Shown piece after piece: positions 15,170-19,860 of a stretch of 19,860 bases of DNA. The stretch's first letter is position 1, and every line of letters begins with the position of its first letter. Under the pieces are notes generated by a model. It was given only the letters and a program-made list of their open reading frames with translations, was not told where the DNA came from and did not search any database. Origin of the DNA: Tannerella sp. (GTDB lineage: Bacteria > Bacteroidota > Bacteroidia > Bacteroidales > Tannerellaceae); the NCBI GenBank assembly GCA_031277235.1, contig JAITMT010000303.1, positions 1 to 19,860 on the forward strand, read 5' to 3'. Both the position numbers and the translations under genes were made by a program.

Positions 15170-16255
15170 ATGAAAAGGTTTCCGTTCATAGCCATCGTAT
15201 TGTTTTTTCCGTTTGCAGCAAAGGCGCAGACTGTTTTTCACGACGCTTCGACCTTTCCGCTTTTGGGCAAAATATCGGACAAAACGGAGACACGCTATGA
15301 GCGGTTACCGGTAAATCTTAAAAACACGGTGCGTCCTCCGGTTTGGGAATTGGGCAAGAATACGGCAGGGCTTGCCCTGCGGTTTTGTTCAGATTCGCGG
15401 ACTATAGCAGTGCGATGGGAAACACTCAATGATTTGAGTATGAATCACATGGTGCCGACGGGAATCAAAGGGCTGGATTTATATTGCCTGGAAGACGGCA
15501 AGTGGATTTTTATAAATTCAGCCCGTCCCACCGCCCAAAAAAGCGAAGTGACAGTTATTTCCGATATGGAACGGAAAGAACGGGAATTGATGCTTTATTT
15601 TCCTCTCTATGACGGTATTGTATCGCTCGAAATCGGGGTTGATTCAGGGACATTCATCGGACAACCCGGGATTGAACTTCCTCAACGGACAAAACCAATC
15701 GTCGCTTACGGAACAAGCATTCTGCAAGGCGGATGTGCCTCTCGTCCGGGTATGGCGCATACAAATATCCTTTCGAGGATGTTGAATCGGGAAATCATCA
15801 ATCTGGGATTCAGCGGGAATGGACAATTGGACTACGAAATAGCCGGATTGATGGCTGAATGCGACGCATCGCTTTACATACTGGACTTTGTACCCAATGC
15901 AAGCGTTCAACAGATTCATGAAAAGATGGAAAAATTCTACAGGATATTGCGGGAGAAACATCCGGATGTCCCGATTATTTTTATTGAGGATCCGATATTT
16001 CCCCTTGCCAAATATGATTTGAATATGCGAAGTGAAGTAAGTGAAAAAAATAAGGCTTTACATCAAGTTTTTGAAAATCTGAAAGCAAAGGAGGAACAGA
16101 ATATCCGGTTGATTCCTTCAGCCGGAATGATAGGAAACGACAATGAAGCAACGGTAGATGGAATCCATTTCACCGATTTGGGATTCATGCGGTATGCCCA
16201 ATATTTATACCCTGTAATTAAAGATATTTTACCCGCCTGTGAAAATTCAAATTGA
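15170..16255 (+). CDS. Secreted SGNH/GDSL esterase with N-terminal GxDLY domain
   Basis: The 361-residue protein has a signal peptide (about 1-19, ending AKAQ). The N-terminal beta domain (about 21-170) carries the motif that names the GxDLY family, GLDLY at 101-105. The C-terminal SGNH hydrolase domain has the nucleophile Ser183 in AYGTSILQGG, the block III Asn217 in GFSGNGQ and Asp330/His333 in VDGIHFTDLGF. Such enzymes remove acetyl or other acyl groups from carbohydrates in the periplasm or outside the cell. All catalytic positions are present, so it is probably active. It starts 7 bases after the previous stop. Its own stop overlaps an unlikely TTG start of the next gene. Confidence 0.85.
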   Translation: MKRFPFIAIVLFFPFAAKAQTVFHDASTFPLLGKISDKTETRYERLPVNLKNTVRPPVWELGKNTAGLALRFCSDSRTIAVRWETLNDLSMNHMVPTGIKGLDLYCLEDGKWIFINSARPTAQKSEVTVISDMERKERELMLYFPLYDGIVSLEIGVDSGTFIGQPGIELPQRTKPIVAYGTSILQGGCASRPGMAHTNILSRMLNREIINLGFSGNGQLDYEIAGLMAECDASLYILDFVPNASVQQIHEKMEKFYRILREKHPDVPIIFIEDPIFPLAKYDLNMRSEVSEKNKALHQVFENLKAKEEQNIRLIPSAGMIGNDNEATVDGIHFTDLGFMRYAQYLYPVIKDILPACENSN

Positions 16256-16278
16256 CCGATAAAAAAATCAAACCCCCG

Positions 16279-18084
16279 ATGCTAAAGAAAATCATCTTAT
16301 ATCACAGTCTCGCTTTTCTGTCTTTCGGAACGCTTGCAGCACAGTCGAATACGGCAGTTGGCAACATTGAAATAACCGACGTTCTGGTCATCGGCGGCAC
16401 GACAAGCGGAACTTCCGCCGGTATTGCATCTGCCCGTCAAGGCGTCAAGACGCTGATCGTGGAAGAAACGCCCTGGCTGGGAGGAATGTTCACGGCGCAG
16501 GGCGTTGGCGCTACGGACGGTAACCACGAATTGCCTTCGGGCGTTTGGAATGAATTTCGGGAAAAAATCCGCACGCATTATGGCGGTGTTGCTGCCGTGA
16601 ATACGGGGTGGGTGAGTAATACCCTGTTTGAACCGCACGTGGGGGACAGTGTTTTCAAGGCAATGGCGGCGGCGGAGAAAAATCTAACCGTTATCTACGG
16701 CTATTTTTTGGACAGTATGTTGAAAGAAGGAGACACGGTGAAAGGGGCTGTTTTTCAGAATGATAACGGAGAGCGTATCACCGTCAAGGCAAAAATCACG
16801 ATTGATGCGACCGACCTGGGTGAAAGTCTGAAACAGGCAGGCGCAGATTATCGTTTGGGAATGGACGCAAGGGCGGAAACCGGCGAAGAAAATGCTCCCG
16901 AAACAGCCAACAGCATTGTTCAAGACCTGACTTGGGTTGCGATTCTCAAAGACTATGGCGCGGACGCCGATAAAACGATTCCCCGACCGAAAAACTACAA
17001 TCCTGCCCTGTTTGCCGGTTGTTGCTCGGAAACGGTTGATCAAATTAAAATTGACTGCCGGCAAATGCTGGACTACGGCAAGATGCCGCGCAACAAATAT
17101 ATGTTGAACTGGCCTAAATCCGGCAATGATATCTATCTCAACGTGGTGGAAATGCCGCGCAGGGAACGTGAAAAAACCTTGCAGCAAGCCCGGGAACGCA
17201 CGTTGGAGTTTGTTTACTACATTCAGCATGAATTGGGATTCAAGAATTTGGGATTGGCTGACGATGAGTTTGATACGCCGGATTTACTCGCCTGCAAACC
17301 GTATCATCGCGAGGGACGGCGTGTGAAAGGGCTGGCTTTTCTCACTTTCGACCACGTTGCAAAACCGTATGAGCAAAAGGAATTATTATACCGGACAGGT
17401 ATTTCGGTTGGCGACTATCCGGTTGATCATCACCACGATAAAAATCCGGATGCTCCGAAAATCGGGTTTGATCCGGTGCCGTCTTTCAACATTCCGTTGG
17501 GTTCGTTGATTCCTCAAAAAATAAACGGATTGATCGTTTCGGACAAGGCAATTTCCGTTTCCAATCTCATCAACGGTTCTACACGGCTGCAACCGGTCGT
17601 TTTGCTCACCGGACAGGCGGCGGGAACGCTGGCTGCATTGTCCGTCAGGGAAGGTAAGGAACCCCGTAATATCCCGGTTAGAGCCGTTCAGAAAGCCCTT
17701 TTAGACCAGAAAGCATATATCATGCCGCTGTATGACGTCAAGCCTTCGGACGCGGATTTTGAAGCGATACAGAAAATCACGGCGACAGGTATTCTGAAAG
17801 TCGTCGGCGAATCTTACAACTGGGCAAACCGCAGTTGGTTTTATCCCGATTCAACGATTACGGTCGCGGAATTTACGCAAGGTTTGCATGATTTTGATTC
17901 CAACATGGAAGTAACTGACAGTCAAAACATACTGACCGAAAAGGAAGCCGTAAAGTTAATGGGAAAAAATGCGGATGGATATAAGGAAACGCCTGTAACC
18001 AAGCGGCGGCTGGCGGTGTTGCTGGATGCGTTGCTGCATCCTTTCGACCGGGAAATCGGATTTGACGGAAAATTTCAAAACTAA
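16279..18084 (+). CDS. Exported FAD-dependent oxidoreductase (FAD_oxidored, PF12831-type)
   Basis: The ATG at 16279 gives a 601-residue protein with a clean signal peptide (about 1-22, ending TLAAQ). The in-frame TTG at 16252 would place a hydrophilic stretch before it and is not preferred. A Rossmann dinucleotide motif follows (VLVIGGTTSGTSAGIASARQG, 36-55; the GGTxxG form common in this family rather than GxGxxG), then the flavin-contacting WLGGMFTAQGVGATDG (66-81) and IDATDLGE near 175-182. A second conserved block, STRLQPVVLLTGQAAG, lies before the C-terminus. Residues about 490-601 resemble an SLH-type helical repeat (FEAIQKITATGI, FYPDSTITVAEF). The enzyme probably oxidises or reduces a sugar or aglycone outside the cytoplasm. 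The substrate is unknown. Confidence 0.75.
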   Translation: MLKKIILYHSLAFLSFGTLAAQSNTAVGNIEITDVLVIGGTTSGTSAGIASARQGVKTLIVEETPWLGGMFTAQGVGATDGNHELPSGVWNEFREKIRTHYGGVAAVNTGWVSNTLFEPHVGDSVFKAMAAAEKNLTVIYGYFLDSMLKEGDTVKGAVFQNDNGERITVKAKITIDATDLGESLKQAGADYRLGMDARAETGEENAPETANSIVQDLTWVAILKDYGADADKTIPRPKNYNPALFAGCCSETVDQIKIDCRQMLDYGKMPRNKYMLNWPKSGNDIYLNVVEMPRREREKTLQQARERTLEFVYYIQHELGFKNLGLADDEFDTPDLLACKPYHREGRRVKGLAFLTFDHVAKPYEQKELLYRTGISVGDYPVDHHHDKNPDAPKIGFDPVPSFNIPLGSLIPQKINGLIVSDKAISVSNLINGSTRLQPVVLLTGQAAGTLAALSVREGKEPRNIPVRAVQKALLDQKAYIMPLYDVKPSDADFEAIQKITATGILKVVGESYNWANRSWFYPDSTITVAEFTQGLHDFDSNMEVTDSQNILTEKEAVKLMGKNADGYKETPVTKRRLAVLLDALLHPFDREIGFDGKFQN

Positions 18085-18095
18085 ATAGAATTAAA

Positions 18096-19199
18096 ATGGA
18101 AAACAATCGGCGAAAATTTTTGAAAAATATGGGAATGGGAGCGGTAGTGGCTTCCGGTATTCCGGCAATGGCGTATTGCACGGACAGTAAACGTACTGAT
18201 AATCAGCATGAATTGTGTGTTTCCGACGCCCAATCAACGTTAATCGTGCCCAAAGCAAACGGATTGCCTGTTACAGGTACTTTTTTAGACGAGATTTCTC
18301 ACGACATTCCCCACCAAAACTGGGGCGAAAAGGAGTGGGAACAGGATTTCTGCTATATGAAAGCAATGGGAATTGACACCGTCATCCTCATTCGCAGCGG
18401 CTATCGCAAGTTTATCACGTATGATTCGCCGTATCTGCTCAAAAAAGGCTGTTACAAACCTTCGGTTGATTTGCTGGACATGTTTTTGCGCCTGGCTGAC
18501 AAATACGGAATGAAATTTTATTTCGGACTGTATGATTCCGGGCATTACTGGGACACGGGCGATATGTCGTACGAGATTGAAGACAACAGGTTTGTGATAG
18601 ACGAGGTTTGGGAAAAATACGGTCAGCATCACAAAAGTTTTCAGGGCTGGTACTTGAGCGGTGAAATCAGCCGTGCCACCAAAGGCGCCATCAACGCTTT
18701 TCGCGCGATGGGGCAGCAGTGCAAGGACGTTTCCGGCGGATTGCCTACCTTTATTTCGCCCTGGATTGACGGCAAGAAAGCCGTGATGGCTGCTTCCGGA
18801 GTATTGAGCAAAGCCGAATCTGTCTCCGTACAGGAGCACGAACGCGAATGGGGCGAGATTTTCGACGGCATCAGGGGAGCGGTGGACGCCTGCGCTTTTC
18901 AGGACGGACATATTGATTACGACGAACTGGACGCCTTTTTCGAGGTCAATAAAAAACTGGCGGACAAATACGGATTGCAATGCTGGACGAATGCCGAATC
19001 GTTTGACCGCGATATGCCCATCAAATTTTTCCCGATAAAATTCGACAAACTCCGTCTGAAACTCGAAGCCGCCAAGCGCGCAGGCTACGACAAGGCAATC
19101 ACTTTTGAATTTTCGCATTTCATGAGTCCGCAATCCGCCTACCGGCAAGCGGAGCATCTGTATGAGCGGTATAGAGAATATTTTGATATTAAGTATTGA
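18096..19199 (+). CDS. DUF4434-like TIM-barrel protein with Tat-type signal
   Basis: The 367-residue protein begins with a twin-arginine motif (NNRRKFLKNMGMG, Arg5-Arg6) and a hydrophobic stretch ending AMAYC, so Tat export is likely. From about residue 58 it matches the DUF4434 family: TGTFLDEISHDIPHQNW, a helix ending MKAMGIDTVILIRSGY (88-103), a strand KFYFGLYDSGHYW and GWYLSGEISRATKG (184-197), with Glu190 in a position common for the acid/base of TIM-barrel glycosidases. DUF4434 proteins are regarded as putative glycoside hydrolases. It lies 11 bases after the oxidoreductase gene and closes the operon. Confidence 0.75.
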   Translation: MENNRRKFLKNMGMGAVVASGIPAMAYCTDSKRTDNQHELCVSDAQSTLIVPKANGLPVTGTFLDEISHDIPHQNWGEKEWEQDFCYMKAMGIDTVILIRSGYRKFITYDSPYLLKKGCYKPSVDLLDMFLRLADKYGMKFYFGLYDSGHYWDTGDMSYEIEDNRFVIDEVWEKYGQHHKSFQGWYLSGEISRATKGAINAFRAMGQQCKDVSGGLPTFISPWIDGKKAVMAASGVLSKAESVSVQEHEREWGEIFDGIRGAVDACAFQDGHIDYDELDAFFEVNKKLADKYGLQCWTNAESFDRDMPIKFFPIKFDKLRLKLEAAKRAGYDKAITFEFSHFMSPQSAYRQAEHLYERYREYFDIKY

Positions 19200-19283
19200 T
19201 AACTAACTGTTTGAATAATAAATCCGAAGGTATAGAAAATGAATTTTTTTGAATTGAAAATTTGAAAATTAACTACACTCTTG

Positions 19284-19311
19284 AATTGTCAATTATCAAT
19301 TGTCAATTCTC
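19284..19311. repeat. Tandem heptamer repeat at the end of the GH57 gene
   Basis: Four 7-bp units follow each other: AATTGTC (19284-19290), AATTATC, AATTGTC and AATTCTC (to 19311). They span the stop codon of the minus-strand gene (19296-19298), so copy-number changes would alter its last codons. Confidence 0.5.
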
Positions 19312-19860
19312 TCATACTCCGCCAATTTCTTTTCCAGTTTTTCGATTTCGCGTCCCTGGTTGTTTATGGTTGTCAAAAGCGAGTTAAGTTCCTCATTATC
19401 AATGGATGAAGGATACTGTGCCTGCACGCGTAAAATGAAATCCGACAGCACATTCATATAATTGTTGAACGCATCGTAGGGATTGTCATACGGGCTGAAC
19501 AGGTTCACATGCTTGGTGTTCATGTAATAGAAATGGTCGCTGCTTTGCAGATACAGCCAGTCCTGCAACAAGGCGCGGTCGGTGCAGAGGCGCACCCGCT
19601 CGCCGATGTCCTTAATTTGCTGAAACGCTTCCTGTTGCAGTACATTTCCGAGCCACGAACTGCAATCCTTTTCCTCGTCCACCCACGACATCGGATACGG
19701 CACGGAAATCGTATCAACCGCCTCAAACTGCTCAAACAACTCGGACGGCAGCGAAAACGAAATTTTCTTTTGTTCCGCATACCGGGGCAACGCCTTGAAG
19801 AAATCGAAAATTCCGGTCGCAGCATTGTGCAGCGAACCCAACACTTCGTAATTCAGAAAA
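19296..19860 (-). CDS. GH57 alpha-amylase-like protein, C-terminal part (5' end outside window)
   Basis: The minus-strand frame is open from the window edge (19859) to a TGA at 19298-19296, giving about 187 residues. It begins FLNYEVLGSLHNAATGIFDFFKALP and includes VPYPMSWVDEEKD, SWLGNVLQQEAFQ, LLQDWLYLQSSDHFYYM and PYDAFNNYMNVLSDFILRVQ, all typical of the C-terminal half of Bacteroidetes cytoplasmic GH57 alpha-amylases, and it ends in a charged coiled coil (LEKKLAEYERIDN). In active GH57 enzymes the first motif is usually FMDYETFGEHQ, and its Asp is a catalytic residue. Here Asn (codon 19853-19851) takes that place and the following residues also differ. It is convergent with the operon and unlikely to belong to it. 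Confidence 0.75.
   Translation of the reverse strand, partial: FLNYEVLGSLHNAATGIFDFFKALPRYAEQKKISFSLPSELFEQFEAVDTISVPYPMSWVDEEKDCSSWLGNVLQQEAFQQIKDIGERVRLCTDRALLQDWLYLQSSDHFYYMNTKHVNLFSPYDNPYDAFNNYMNVLSDFILRVQAQYPSSIDNEELNSLLTTINNQGREIEKLEKKLAEYERIDN

Noticed and set aside
16252..16278. TTG start for the FAD oxidoreductase overlapping the esterase stop
   Set aside because: It would add nine hydrophilic residues before the signal peptide. The ATG at 16279 gives a standard one.
18285..19157. 290-codon minus-strand frame opposite the DUF4434 gene
   Set aside because: It is a shadow of a strongly coding plus-strand gene and has no recognisable motif.
5809..19199. Sialic-acid (nan) utilization operon
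   Set aside because: An AGE epimerase, an SGNH esterase and SusCD fit in part, but no sialidase, N-acetylneuraminate lyase or sialic-acid transporter is in the window, so the assignment is not supported.

Overview
The window looks like chromosomal DNA of a Bacteroidota bacterium, most likely order Bacteroidales. Four things point there: a SusC/SusD pair, lipoproteins with acidic residues after the lipobox cysteine, a type IX secretion (T9SS) C-terminal sorting domain, and two matches to the Bacteroidetes promoter (TTTG, 19 bp, TAnnTTTG). Genus and species cannot be told from this stretch. No tRNA, rRNA, CRISPR array, integrase or transposase gene was seen.

Left part (1-5229): a decaying, duplicated set of cell-surface genes. 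In order these are the tail of a small-protein gene (1-123); an intact T9SS-exported fibre protein with head-like repeats and an S74-type chaperone/autoprocessing domain (450-1865); a small lipoprotein (1877-2362); a 24-codon remnant that looks like the two ends of a second fibre gene (2366-2440); a PrcB-like lipoprotein (2449-2913); a subtilisin-family protease split by a -1 frameshift (2927-4791); and a frameshifted lipoprotein whose C-terminus matches the gene at the left edge (4853-5229). DNA from about 1.9 to 5.2 kb looks more A+T-rich than its surroundings.

Spacer (5230-5808): no gene. It holds a 142-bp element bounded by perfect 13-bp inverted repeats, a 92-bp multi-hairpin structure closed by a 7-bp stem, a third imperfect inverted repeat, and then a good promoter.

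Right part (5809-19199): nine tightly packed plus-strand genes that form one apparent polysaccharide-utilization operon. They are a cytosolic N-acylglucosamine 2-epimerase family enzyme, SusC, SusD, two PUL lipoproteins (the second DUF5018-like), a GHL10-like lipoprotein, an SGNH esterase with a GxDLY domain, an exported FAD-dependent oxidoreductase, and a Tat-type DUF4434 TIM-barrel protein. The likely logic is capture at the surface by SusCD and the lipoproteins, deacylation, oxidation and hydrolysis outside the cytoplasm, then 2-epimerisation of the imported sugar. The glycan is unknown, and no regulator, sulfatase or well-known glycosidase lies in the window.

Right edge (19296-19860, minus strand): the C-terminal part of a GH57 alpha-amylase-like protein, convergent with the operon. 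It appears to have Asn where active GH57 enzymes have the catalytic Asp.
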